36,895 nt of DNA from Erysipelotrichaceae bacterium. GTDB taxonomy: Bacteria; Bacillota_I; Bacilli_A; Erysipelotrichales; Erysipelotrichaceae. The stretch's first letter is position 1. Every line of letters starts with the position of its first letter. Of this stretch, positions 23,397-31,114 are shown in pieces. The stretch lies in contig JAEDOA010000004.1 of assembly GCA_016302195.1 (NCBI GenBank), positions 1-36,895 on the forward strand, read 5' to 3'. The position numbers were made by a program, and so were the translations under genes. The notes below the pieces were generated by a model, which made no database searches, was not told the DNA's origin, and was given only the letters and a program-made list of their open reading frames with translations.

Positions 23397-24053
23397 ATGA
23401 ATAGTAACGAGATTATAAAATTATTATCAGAGTGCGAGTTTGATGGAGAATTGTACTCTGAAGTAGTAAATGAAAAAATTTTTGAACATCTGCCTGATGA
23501 CTTTAGATATGATTGGAATGAAGGAGCATCTAAATTAGTAATTAAGCCATATAATGAAGATTATGTTATTAAGATTCCTTATAATGGTCAGTATTATGAC
23601 TCATCTAAAAAATTTGAACCATTCCTTTCTGCAAATAATTCAGATAAATACTTTTGGGATTATTGTATGACAGAAACTTTAGTATGGAGATTAGCTAAAA
23701 CAGAGAATATCCATAAAGCTTTTGCAAAAGAACGAATTATTGGTATTATAAATGGTCATCCTATTTATATACAACAAAAGGTAGAAGTTTTTACTGATTC
23801 AGATGCATATTATTTAGATGATGAAATCAAAAGAAAGAAAACCGCGGATTATTGTGAAAGAAAAGGATTAAGAACATTTTATGAAGAAGCGTTAACATGG
23901 CAGGCGGACGCTCTTGAGTATTATGGACCTAAGCAATTTGATAAGATAATGTCTTTTATTGAAAGAAATAATATTGGAGATTTTCATAATAATAACTTAG
24001 GTTATATTGAAAATAGACCAGTCTTTATCGATTTTTCAGACTTCTATGAATGA
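23397..24053 (+). CDS. Protein-kinase-like fold protein
   Basis: 218 residues, ATG 8 bases after GAGGAG. KLVIKPYNEDYVIKIPY resembles the glycine loop/VAIK strand, and IGDFHNNNLGYIENRPVFID plus FSDFYE resembles the HxxxxN catalytic loop and DFG. This is the small phage/bacterial kinase-like (aminoglycoside-kinase-type) pattern. Substrate unknown; whether active cannot be told. Confidence 0.6.
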   Translation: MNSNEIIKLLSECEFDGELYSEVVNEKIFEHLPDDFRYDWNEGASKLVIKPYNEDYVIKIPYNGQYYDSSKKFEPFLSANNSDKYFWDYCMTETLVWRLAKTENIHKAFAKERIIGIINGHPIYIQQKVEVFTDSDAYYLDDEIKRKKTADYCERKGLRTFYEEALTWQADALEYYGPKQFDKIMSFIERNNIGDFHNNNLGYIENRPVFIDFSDFYE

Positions 24054-24138
24054 TACTATAAGTCATAATTATGAGTTTTTATTGATTTTAATTAAAAAAT
24101 ATTATATAATATTTATATAAAAAAAGAGGTAAAAAGGA

Positions 24139-24336
24139 ATGGGAGATTGTGACAATACTAATTGTTGCTATTATTTAGATGGTAAGTGCAATGGTGCTAG
24201 AAACGGTTATACAATCGAAAATTGTGATGAACATTTTGTAGACAATGATACAGTTGGAACTGGCGAAGATGAAGATTATGAAGATTATGCTTTCTCTGAT
24301 TATGACTGTGAATACGGATTGTTTGGAGATGAATAA
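24139..24336 (+). CDS. Cys-rich acidic 65-residue protein
   Basis: Begins MGDCDNTNCCYYLDGKCNG, five cysteines in about 25 residues, then a DE-rich tail. Promoter TTGATT 24082-24087, TATAAT 24105-24110. The N-terminal C-x-YY-x-C pattern resembles the protein at 25151. Possible small metal-binding protein. Confidence 0.65.
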   Translation: MGDCDNTNCCYYLDGKCNGARNGYTIENCDEHFVDNDTVGTGEDEDYEDYAFSDYDCEYGLFGDE

Positions 24337-24420
24337 TGGCTAGAGATTCCTTGGACAGTTTTATATATATTGCCATAGTTAGTTTTTACATATAGTATCA
24401 GATGTAAAGGAGATATTGAT

Positions 24421-25161
24421 ATGGGAAAACTGATTGATGAAACAGGAAATATACATGGAAAATTAAAGGTTTTATATCGAGACCCTGCGCCTCATACAAA
24501 ACCTTATTGGATATGTCAGTGCGAATGTGGCAATATTATATCTGTTTATGGAACAAGCTTAAGAAATGGAACTACTACTCAGTGTAAACAATGTGGATAC
24601 AAACAAGCTTCTAATACACGAAATGAAAATCTTTATAAACAAATTAAAGGTAAACATTTTAATAAAATAACTGTAATAGAAGAGGATTTATCAAGAGGAC
24701 ACAAAGCAGGTGAAGCTAGATATTGGAAATGCAAATGTGATTGTGGTAAAATCTTTTCAATTTCATCTTCAAGAATTTTAAATGAAAGTGTTTATTCTTG
24801 CGGATGTTATCGTAGTAAAGGAGAATCCAAAATTGCAGATTGTTTAACTTCTCATAATATCTTTTTTGAAAAAGAAAAAACTTTTGAAACTTGCAAATTC
24901 AAAGATACAAATAGTTTAGCTCGTTTTGATTTTTATTTACCTCAGTATCAATGTATTATTGAGTTTGATGGTCGTCAACATTATGAAAATCCAGGCGGAT
25001 TCTTTACTAATGAAGAAATTCAAAAGATAAAAGTTCGGGATAATTATAAGAGTGAATGGTGTTTAAAAAATAATTTACTTTTAATAAGAGTTCCATACTA
25101 TGATGAAGATAAAATATCTTTAGAATATTTTAAGGAAAGGGGACTAAAATATGAAGGATAG
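24421..25161 (+). CDS. Free-standing homing-endonuclease-like protein 2
   Basis: 246 residues, paralog of 22503. Zinc repeats WICQCECGNIISVYGTSL and WKCKCDCGKIFSISSSRI, then FDFYLPQYQCIIEFDGRQHY and VRDNYKSEWCLKNNLLLIRV, with the same nuclease core. RBS AAAGGAG. The last bases overlap the next gene. Both copies lie near the kinase-like gene, typical of homing spread within one phage. Confidence 0.75.
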   Translation: MGKLIDETGNIHGKLKVLYRDPAPHTKPYWICQCECGNIISVYGTSLRNGTTTQCKQCGYKQASNTRNENLYKQIKGKHFNKITVIEEDLSRGHKAGEARYWKCKCDCGKIFSISSSRILNESVYSCGCYRSKGESKIADCLTSHNIFFEKEKTFETCKFKDTNSLARFDFYLPQYQCIIEFDGRQHYENPGGFFTNEEIQKIKVRDNYKSEWCLKNNLLLIRVPYYDEDKISLEYFKERGLKYEG

Positions 25162-25345
25162 GGAGAGAGCTTGTAAGTATTACATTTGTGAAAGAAACTG
25201 TTCCAAAGGGCGGGAAGGTACTTTTAGAAAACAGTGTCAAATTTGTTCAAAATATGACCCTGTACCTGGCGGACAGCCGGCTCGTAAAGACCTAAGACGA
25301 GAAAAAAGAGATAAATATCTCAAAGATAAAAGGAACTGGGCGTAA
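25151..25345 (+). CDS. 64-residue Cys/Arg-rich protein
   Basis: Cysteines in CKYYICERNCSKG and KQCQICSKY could bind zinc; the C-terminal half is basic and helical (RKDLRREKRDKYLKDKRN). Starts inside the end of the homing endonuclease. A GAACT/AGTTC hairpin follows the stop. Confidence 0.65.
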   Translation: MKDRERACKYYICERNCSKGREGTFRKQCQICSKYDPVPGGQPARKDLRREKRDKYLKDKRNWA

Positions 25346-25420
25346 GCCTTAGTTCTTCTTTACTTTTAGAAAAATTTTTGTTATAATATTTATATAAAAT
25401 AAAGAAAGGAATTGATAAAA

Positions 25421-25684
25421 ATGTTAAAACCATATGTTATTACAGCAACACATGGTAAATATGAACAAAGTCTTCCTCACGATTTATATGTTTTAAATCG
25501 TGAAGGATATCATATGAATGAAAGAGAAAGACAGTTACAAGATGTTATTTTTAAAGTAAAAAATTATCCAGATGATGTAATACCAAATTTGGTTTTTTAT
25601 GCTATTTGTAAAGAATGCGGAATTTTACCAGATAGTATCACTAATGCGGAAATGACGCGTATTCAAAACGCGATTAAAGGCTAG
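25421..25684 (+). CDS. Hypothetical protein
   Basis: 87 residues; start at ATG 25421 (AAAGGA 10 bases upstream). TATAAT 25382-25387, weak -35. Helical second half. No known family. Confidence 0.6.
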   Translation: MLKPYVITATHGKYEQSLPHDLYVLNREGYHMNERERQLQDVIFKVKNYPDDVIPNLVFYAICKECGILPDSITNAEMTRIQNAIKG

Positions 25685-25770
25685 ACCTTGAAAATTTCAA
25701 AAATTTTTGATATAATAAATACATAAGAAATAAAGAAAAAAAATAATTCAAAGAGAAAAGGAGAACTAAC

Positions 25771-26181
25771 ATGGCAGAAGTAAAGGTAACTAAAAAGGAT
25801 TGGTATTCTCAGATTAGAGCGGTAGTTGAGGCATCTGATAATGAGCAGAAGGAAGGTATTCTTGGTTTTATTGACCACGAAGTTGAATTACTTGAGGCTA
25901 AGGCGGCTAAGGCAGCAGAGAGAGCAGCTTCTAAGAAGGCTGACGGAGATGAGCTTCGTAATGCAGTACAGGCTGTATTAACTGATGATTTGCAGACTAT
26001 TGACACTATCACAGCTCAGATTGATGGTGAAGATATTACCAAGGCTAAGGTAACTGCAAGATTAACTCAGTTGGTTAAGGCTGGAGTTGCAACTAAAGAT
26101 ATAGTTAAGACCGAGGATGGTCGTAAGGTAACAGCATATAAGCTGGGTTCTGGCGATGTAGAAGAGGAAGTAATTGAGTAG
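25771..26181 (+). CDS. Winged-helix-like phage protein, paralog 4 of 4
   Basis: 136 residues. Shares KVTKKDWYSQIRAVVEAS, DHEVELLEAKAAKAAERAA and a C-terminal winged-helix-like part (KAKVTARLTQLVKAGVATKD, then GRKVTAYKLG), but diverges more and has an Ala-rich coiled linker and acidic tail. Promoter TTGAAA 25688-25693, TATAAT 25711-25716. RBS AAGGAG. Confidence 0.75.
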   Translation: MAEVKVTKKDWYSQIRAVVEASDNEQKEGILGFIDHEVELLEAKAAKAAERAASKKADGDELRNAVQAVLTDDLQTIDTITAQIDGEDITKAKVTARLTQLVKAGVATKDIVKTEDGRKVTAYKLGSGDVEEEVIE

Positions 26182-26194
26182 TAAATAACACCTG

Positions 26195-26238
26195 ATAAGG
26201 TAGAGGGTTAGTTTAAACCTCTACCTTATTTTTATTTG
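26195..26238 (+). terminator. Intrinsic terminator
   Basis: A 16-base stem (AAGGTAGAGG/CCTCTACCTT core) with one mismatch, followed by a T-rich tract. Confidence 0.85.
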
Positions 26239-26250
26239 TGGAGGATATTA

Positions 26251-27072
26251 ATGAAATATTGTATAGATTTTCAGAAGGGTTTTAGATACATTAATGATGT
26301 TGATGAAATCACTATTATTTATCGTAGAAAAGATACTTCTTTAATTGATTTTTTATTAGAACATCAAAAGCAGAGAATTAATATTTATATTAAAGATGAA
26401 GAAGATTTCCTTGAGTATAATTGCATTAAAATATTTGATGCAATAGCAAAAGAACATCCAGAAATTGATTTTTGTTTTAAATTAAAGAAATATACAGATT
26501 CTACTAAAGATTTTTTAACTATCTTAAATAGTGAAGTAAAACATAAATATTTCTTCGAGGATTTTGTACATGATTGGGATACTTTATGGGGATATATTAA
26601 TCTAAAACCATCAAGTATTTATATTGCAGAAGAATTAGGATTTGAAATTAAAGCGGTCGCGGAATTACTTCATTCTTTCGGTATTGAAGTTAGATGCTTC
26701 CCTAATGTAGCTCAATCCAGTTGGACTAAAACTTCAGGTTTAAAAAAGTTTTTTATCAGACCAGAAGATACAGTTTGGTATGAACCATATATTGATGTAT
26801 ATGAATTTTTTGGTAAACCAGATTCACTTGAAACATATTATAAAATATATGCAATAGATAAGAAATGGTTTGGTAAATTAAATGAAGTTATTTTAAGCTT
26901 TGATGGAGAAATTGATAGCAGATTTTTGCTTCCGAGTTTCGCAGAACGTCGTTTAAATTGCGGCAAACGATGCTTGAAGGGGCGTGGATGCAGGATATGC
27001 GAAGCTACAGAGCAGCTTTCCGCGACATTAGAAAAACATAATCTTATGTTCACAGATTTTGAGAAAAATTGA
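26251..27072 (+). CDS. Hypothetical protein with C-terminal Cys cluster
   Basis: 273 residues, ATG 6 bases after GGAGG. An alternating beta/alpha pattern through PSSIYIAEELGFEIKAVAEL and IEVRCFPNVAQ suggests a TIM-barrel-like fold. It ends CGKRCLKGRGCRICEAT, four cysteines suited to zinc or an Fe-S cluster. A distant peptidase-U32 or radical-enzyme likeness crossed my mind but is not supported enough to claim. Confidence 0.65.
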   Translation: MKYCIDFQKGFRYINDVDEITIIYRRKDTSLIDFLLEHQKQRINIYIKDEEDFLEYNCIKIFDAIAKEHPEIDFCFKLKKYTDSTKDFLTILNSEVKHKYFFEDFVHDWDTLWGYINLKPSSIYIAEELGFEIKAVAELLHSFGIEVRCFPNVAQSSWTKTSGLKKFFIRPEDTVWYEPYIDVYEFFGKPDSLETYYKIYAIDKKWFGKLNEVILSFDGEIDSRFLLPSFAERRLNCGKRCLKGRGCRICEATEQLSATLEKHNLMFTDFEKN

Positions 27073-27128
27073 TTTTCTTTTTATTTTATAGTATAATATT
27101 TATATAAAATAAAAAGAGGTACTAAGCT

Positions 27129-27611
27129 ATGGAATTGAAAGGTGTAACAGCAATTAACAATATATTAAATGAGTTTTTAGAACAGTTTGACTGCTCCGCA
27201 GATATTGGTGAGGATTTCTGTTACTGGGAACGTACAAGTGAAATCAACTATGCTTTTGTTGTAGCTTCAAACAATGATATATGGTTCAAAGAGTTCGCCC
27301 GTAGCTTAATGCCGAATCTTAACTGTGACATTTTTCTTTTGTCTCTTTTCCATGAGATTGGTCATCATGAAACTATTGATGATATAGAAGATGATGTATT
27401 GGAAGAATGCTGGAAAGTTAAGGATGAGTTAAATCAGAAGAAGACTTTTACAAAAGAAGATAACTTCAGATATTTTAATTTACCAGATGAAAAAGCTGCA
27501 ACTGAGTGGGGACTTCAGTATATGATTGACTATAAAGCAGAAGTTGCAGATTTGTGGAGAAAATTACAGCCTGCTATACTTAATTTTTACAGGCTGAATG
27601 ACATCCATTGA
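27129..27611 (+). CDS. Putative zinc metallopeptidase (HExxH)
   Basis: 160 residues. LFHEIGHHETIDDIED carries HEIGH (two His ligands and the catalytic Glu), and DEKAATEWGLQYM about 45 residues on supplies a third Glu ligand, as in IrrE/ImmA-type zincins. The domain is small and there is no signal peptide, so it acts in the cytoplasm. Could cleave a host or phage repressor. Promoter TTGATT 27069-27074, TATAAT 27092-27097. Confidence 0.75.
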   Translation: MELKGVTAINNILNEFLEQFDCSADIGEDFCYWERTSEINYAFVVASNNDIWFKEFARSLMPNLNCDIFLLSLFHEIGHHETIDDIEDDVLEECWKVKDELNQKKTFTKEDNFRYFNLPDEKAATEWGLQYMIDYKAEVADLWRKLQPAILNFYRLNDIH

Positions 27612-27674
27612 TTTTTTATAAAAATTTTGATATAATATTTATATAAGAAATGAGAAAGAAAAGAGGTTAAAGAT

Positions 27675-27989
27675 ATGGCAAGAGGAGCAGCATCTAAAGA
27701 GCAAGTAATGGCTGGTATTTTAGCAGCATTCCCTGGCTCATTTAAGTATGATAAAGAGATTCGTATTCCTATGAATGAGGATGGGGAAATTATTCAGATT
27801 AAGTGTGTATTAACTGCGGCTAAGGTAAATGTTGAAAATGGCGGCGATACTGCGATACCTGGTGTAGTAACAGCAACTAAGACTGTAACGGCTTCAGTAA
27901 ATCCTACGCCTGCTGGTTTTATGAATGAGCCTACTGCGGAGGAGAAACAGGCGGTAGCTGATTTAGTAAGTAAGTTAGGTTTGAGTTAA
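27675..27989 (+). CDS. Small phage protein, hypothetical
   Basis: 104 residues. N-terminal SKEQVMAGILAAFPGSFKYD and a beta part (EIRIPMNEDGEIIQIKCVL), then a Thr/Val/Pro-rich low-complexity linker and a C-terminal helix (EEKQAVADLVSKLGL). Promoter TTGATT 27608-27613, TATAAT 27631-27636. Function unknown. Confidence 0.7.
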   Translation: MARGAASKEQVMAGILAAFPGSFKYDKEIRIPMNEDGEIIQIKCVLTAAKVNVENGGDTAIPGVVTATKTVTASVNPTPAGFMNEPTAEEKQAVADLVSKLGLS

Positions 27990-28002
27990 GGAGAAATTAC
28001 TT

Positions 28003-28164
28003 ATGGAAATGGAAAAGATAGCAAATGAGTTTTGGAAACAACATAGAGGGCAAGGAAGAGTTGTAAAAGTGAATAGTTATTCGTTTGTCTGGGAAATATT
28101 ATCCGATAAGAATGGCAATACTAAACAGGTAACTTATATGCTATCTTATTTCATTGAATTTTAG
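28003..28164 (+). CDS. 53-residue protein
   Basis: AAGGAG, then ATG 28003. MEMEKIANEFWKQHRGQGRV then short strands. In an operon with the genes before and after. Unknown. Confidence 0.6.
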   Translation: MEMEKIANEFWKQHRGQGRVVKVNSYSFVWEILSDKNGNTKQVTYMLSYFIEF

Positions 28165-28174
28165 GAGGGATATT

Positions 28175-28465
28175 ATGGCTCATGTATATAAAGTAGATGA
28201 ATGGCAGAGTCCAACAGGAAAATGGCATTGTAATGATGTTAAAGATTTAGCGGGAGTATCAGGAAAATGGTGGATTCCTGCTCGTATGTTAGGAATGTCA
28301 TTAACAGATTATATTCTCTTATTAAAAGATGAATTTAAAGCTGATATTGAATCATATTATGAGCCTACAGACGCACTTCTTTTCTCATGGAAGAAACAGA
28401 CTGATTGCCATAGATATGTTTTATGGATTAATGCTGTGGCAAGAAAGGCTAATTATATTGTGTAA
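28175..28465 (+). CDS. Hypothetical protein
   Basis: 96 residues, ATG 28175 after GGAGGG. Trp-rich alpha/beta (HVYKVDEWQSPTGKWH, KWWIPARMLGM, HRYVLWINAVARKANY). Last gene before the tRNA region. Unknown. Confidence 0.65.
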   Translation: MAHVYKVDEWQSPTGKWHCNDVKDLAGVSGKWWIPARMLGMSLTDYILLLKDEFKADIESYYEPTDALLFSWKKQTDCHRYVLWINAVARKANYIV

Positions 28466-28686
28466 ATTTTTAAATATCTTATAGACAGTCCAGATGGAGT
28501 CTTAAAACTTACTGGTGAGCGTTTATGGTGATAGGTTGTCGGTGCGGAGGGGCTCCTGCTTAAGGAGATATGTATAGATTGGAAATACCTCCAAGAACGA
28601 AGACAGATAAAGAACCTTCCTTTGGCAAAATCCAAAAGAAAAACTACCTTACAGAGATGCGTTTACGACGACGCAGTAGGGACTAT
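28466..28686 (+). ncRNA. Structured non-coding spacer before the tRNA region
   Basis: No ORF. Nested complementary segments: GTCTT/AAGAC, CCAG/CTGG, GGAGG/CCTCC enclosing CTCC/GGAG, and CTTTGG/CCAAA. It may be part of a large structured RNA or a tRNA precursor leader. No known family was recognised. Confidence 0.4.
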
Positions 28687-28759
28687 GCGGAGGTACCCAA
28701 GTGGTGATGGGGCTGTTCTTATAAAGCAGTTGCCGTGAGTTCGATTCTCACCCTCCGTA
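28687..28759 (+). tRNA. tRNA-Ile (anticodon UAU)
   Basis: Acceptor GCGGAGG/CCTCCGT, anticodon arm CTGTT-CTTATAA-AGCAG, T arm GTGAG-TTCGATT-CTCAC, discriminator A. No encoded CCA. Two tRNAs with insertions follow at once. Confidence 0.85.
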
Positions 28760-28761
28760 CT

Positions 28762-28883
28762 AAGAAGGTAGCTCAGATGGGAGAGCGCCTGGATAAAGAA
28801 AATGGATTAGATATAATCCGAAACTGCAACTCTTTTTTTCTAAAGGGACCAGGATGTCGTGGGTTCGAGCCCCACCCTTCTTA
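28762..28883 (+). tRNA. tRNA with about 49-nt insertion in the anticodon loop
   Basis: Acceptor AAGAAGG/CCTTCTT, D stem GCTC/GAGC, anticodon stem CCTGG (28788-28792) and CCAGG (28849-28853), T arm GTGGG-TTCGAGC-CCCAC. The loop between the anticodon-stem strands is 56 bases instead of 7. It holds a GGATTA/TAATCC hairpin and an AGAAAA/TTTTCT pairing that could form a helix beneath it. The amino-acid identity cannot be set because the splice points are unknown. Far too short for a group I intron. Confidence 0.75.
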
Positions 28884-28886
28884 TTT

Positions 28887-29011
28887 GGCGAGATGGCGGA
28901 ATGGAAAGACGCACCGGAACCCAATCGGGTTTAGGAATAAACCATCGCGGCACTACGGACTTAAAATCCGGCGACTTCAGTGTCATGTAGGTTCGAGTCC
29001 TACTCTCGCCA
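28887..29011 (+). tRNA. tRNA-Leu (UAA) with a 41-nt insertion in the anticodon arm
   Basis: Acceptor GGCGAGA/TCTCGCC, D arm GCG/CGC, long variable arm (GAC/GTC), T arm GTAGG-TTCGAGT-CCTAC. Removing 28919-28959 joins CCGGA to CTTAAAA-TCCGG, a perfect 5-bp anticodon arm with anticodon TAA and a normal 84-base tRNA. The insertion is bounded by CGGA repeats and contains an ACCC/GGGT or GGTTT/AAACC hairpin. An intact tRNA-Leu(UAA) lies at 34122. Confidence 0.8.
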
Positions 29012-29037
29012 CTATAAAAATTAAAGGAGAAATATTA

Positions 29038-29079
29038 TGCGCTGGTTATGCGGACGAAGAAAATTTGATATATGGTAAA
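29038..29079 (+). CDS. 13-codon leader ORF
   Basis: AAAGGAG, ATG, then MRWLCGRRKFDIW and stop, 25 bases before the next GTG start. Good RBS, but so short that it may be a leader peptide or chance. Confidence 0.3.
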
Positions 29080-29103
29080 TTAACTTTTAAGGAGGAAATT
29101 ATT

Positions 29104-29697
29104 GTGTATCAAATTGAAAATAAAAGTGATATTTTTGTAGAACATTATGTAGGACGATTTCGTCGTACGTATAAAATTGACCGTATTGGAACTGAAAAAA
29201 ATCTGATTGTGTATCTTGCAAATGGGTTTAAATCTTTTAGTTATTATGATAGTTATGATAACTGGAATGACTATGGTTACATGGAATATGGCAATTCTCG
29301 TTTTGCTGAGCATTTTTTTGATGGCTATGGTAGAGATATAAACGGATATGCCTATAAAAAAGATGCTTGGACATATTATTGTCAATATATTCGCGGTAAA
29401 GAGACTAAGGTCAAAAAAGATTATTCTTATTGGCGTAGAAATCAAACTTATAAAGGCACTTTTAGAAGAACACCAGTAGAAGGAATACGTAAATGGCGCG
29501 GAGGTCCATCTGTCCGCCCTCGTCACATTAAACAGATTAAAGCTCTGTATGCAAATCCTGAATATAGAGAGTTTAATAGAGGAAGCCATAAAGAAGTTCC
29601 TAATGGTTGGTGGGATGATTGGCATCGTTGCAAAGAGAAAAATTGGAAATCTCAAAGTAAAAGACGCCATCAATGGAAAGGGGATGTTAGTATGTAA
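29104..29697 (+). CDS. Basic, Tyr/Trp-rich hypothetical protein, GTG start
   Basis: 197 residues. GTG 8 bases after GGAGG; an upstream extension of the frame would run through two tRNAs and is not real. N-terminal beta part (FVEHYVGRFRRTYKID), then KKDYSYWRRN and a very basic C-terminus (KNWKSQSKRRHQWKGD). Likely nucleic-acid or capsid binding; unknown family. A GTAATAC/GTATTAC hairpin after it holds the next RBS in its loop. Confidence 0.7.
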   Translation: MYQIENKSDIFVEHYVGRFRRTYKIDRIGTEKNLIVYLANGFKSFSYYDSYDNWNDYGYMEYGNSRFAEHFFDGYGRDINGYAYKKDAWTYYCQYIRGKETKVKKDYSYWRRNQTYKGTFRRTPVEGIRKWRGGPSVRPRHIKQIKALYANPEYREFNRGSHKEVPNGWWDDWHRCKEKNWKSQSKRRHQWKGDVSM

Positions 29698-29724
29698 TAC
29701 TTTATAAAAGGAGGTATTACAACT

Positions 29725-29988
29725 ATGTCGAAGTCTTACAAAAGGTTCCCAATAGTAAGACAGGAAACAGAAGATTATCGTTATCTGAACCGGCAACTCA
29801 GACATGATAAGCTTGCGGAAATTCCAAAAGGAAGCTCATACAGAAAGTTTAATACAAAAGCACATGAATGGGCATACAGATGGAGCAGAGAACAAGCTAT
29901 TCAAGATTGGAATGAGAATACTTGGATAAGAGAAAGATATTCCTATGATGAATGGATGAATTATTGGAATTCTTTTTTAAGAAAATAA
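29725..29988 (+). CDS. Hypothetical basic helical protein
   Basis: 87 residues; GGAGG upstream, with ATG at 29725. Rich in Arg/Trp/Tyr (YRYLNRQLRHDKLAEI, AHEWAYRWSREQAIQDWNEN). Pairs with 29104 as an operon. Unknown. Confidence 0.65.
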   Translation: MSKSYKRFPIVRQETEDYRYLNRQLRHDKLAEIPKGSSYRKFNTKAHEWAYRWSREQAIQDWNENTWIRERYSYDEWMNYWNSFLRK

Positions 29989-30069
29989 TTTTTGACCATT
30001 TGATTATTTTCTACTTGTTCTGATAGTTTTTGAGTTTTTCGCAAACAACTAGAAGAAAGGTATGAAAAA

Positions 30070-30915
30070 ATGAAACTAAGAAGAATTATTGCGGCAGGAA
30101 TTTTAATTTGTTCCTTTGTCATTTCGCCTTGTGTATTAGCCTTAGAAAGTAAACCAGAAGAAGTAGCGGTTGAAAGTATCTCTATTCCTGATGAAAATAA
30201 AATAGAGGTAGCAATTCCACGAATAAAAAAAAATGAGACAAATTTGGTTAAACAACAAGAGACAGAAGTAAAAGAAAATGAAACTTATAAAGAGGTGTTT
30301 GATTATGTTTATACGACAAAGCGTGTGAACATACGAACTTATATTGGAACTGAAAGTGATATATTATTAACTGCGGAAGCAGGAACTAAATTACAACGAG
30401 TTGGAATTAATATAACAGCTGGTTGGGATTTAGTAAGAATAAATAATTGTGATTATTATATTTCAAATGAATATATTACAACTGAAGAACCAGACCAGTT
30501 AGCTGATAGCATAGAGCAACAATTAGAAGATAGTAAAATTTCAGCATCAGATTTACGCTATATGTCTGCCATAATATGGGCAGAAGCTGGTAATCAATGT
30601 GAGGCAGGACAACAAGCAGTTGGTATTGTAGTAATGAATAGAGTAGCATCAGAAATATATGAAGATACTGTTTATGATGTTATTAATGAACCTTATCAAT
30701 TTTCTCCAGTTAAGAATGGTTCTTTTGCAAAAGCTTTAAATTATTATGATAGCGGAGAAATGCCAGAATGTGTTATAGATGCAGCTAAATATGCTTTACA
30801 TGGTAATACAACTGTAAATTATAATGGTACAACGTATGACCTTGATGGTTATTTATGTTTTAGTAGATATGTAAAAAATGCTAAACTTACTATTCAAGAC
30901 CATATGTTTAAGTGA
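30070..30915 (+). CDS. Secreted SleB-like cell-wall hydrolase with SH3 domain
   Basis: 281 residues. Signal peptide at 1-25 (KLRRIIAAGILICSFVISPC, then a LALES cleavage region). Residues about 75-140 look like a bacterial SH3 domain (TTKRVNIRTYIGTESDILLT, AGWDLVRINN). The C-terminal part SAIIWAEAGNQCEAGQQAVG, VVMNRVAS and YQFSPVKNGSF is the SleB/CwlJ Hydrolase_2 domain, with the Glu of AEAG as likely acid. It would cut peptidoglycan from outside the membrane. Probably acts in lysis or virion entry. Confidence 0.9.
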   Translation: MKLRRIIAAGILICSFVISPCVLALESKPEEVAVESISIPDENKIEVAIPRIKKNETNLVKQQETEVKENETYKEVFDYVYTTKRVNIRTYIGTESDILLTAEAGTKLQRVGINITAGWDLVRINNCDYYISNEYITTEEPDQLADSIEQQLEDSKISASDLRYMSAIIWAEAGNQCEAGQQAVGIVVMNRVASEIYEDTVYDVINEPYQFSPVKNGSFAKALNYYDSGEMPECVIDAAKYALHGNTTVNYNGTTYDLDGYLCFSRYVKNAKLTIQDHMFK

Positions 30916-30969
30916 TACTCGGTTTTATACTTATGCTCTTATCCGAGTTAAACGGAGCATAAGAATTTT

Positions 30970-31042
30970 AGGTCTCTCGTCTAGTGGTCTAGGATAGCGG
31001 TCTCCAAAACCGTTGACCAGGGTTCGAATCCCTGGGGACCTG
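30970..31042 (+). tRNA. tRNA-Trp (CCA)
   Basis: Acceptor AGGTCTC/GGGACCT, anticodon arm GCGGT-CTCCAAA-ACCGT, T arm CAGGG-TTCGAAT-CCCTG, discriminator G. The cleanest cloverleaf here. Confidence 0.9.
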
Positions 31043-31114
31043 TTTAAGCTTCTTAATTGATTTTATATAAAATTTTGATAAAATATTTATACAAAACAAA
31101 AGGAAGTGATAGGA

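Noticed and set aside
26251..27072. Peptidase U32 or radical-SAM assignment
   Set aside because: The Cys cluster is C-terminal and the spacing does not match CxxxCxxC; fold impression alone is not enough.
28793..28848. Group I or group II intron in the tRNA
   Set aside because: The insert is about 49 bases, far below the size of any self-splicing intron core.
28735..29103. In-frame upstream extension of the basic protein at 29104
   Set aside because: It would translate through two tRNA genes; the GTG at 29104 has a well-spaced GGAGG.
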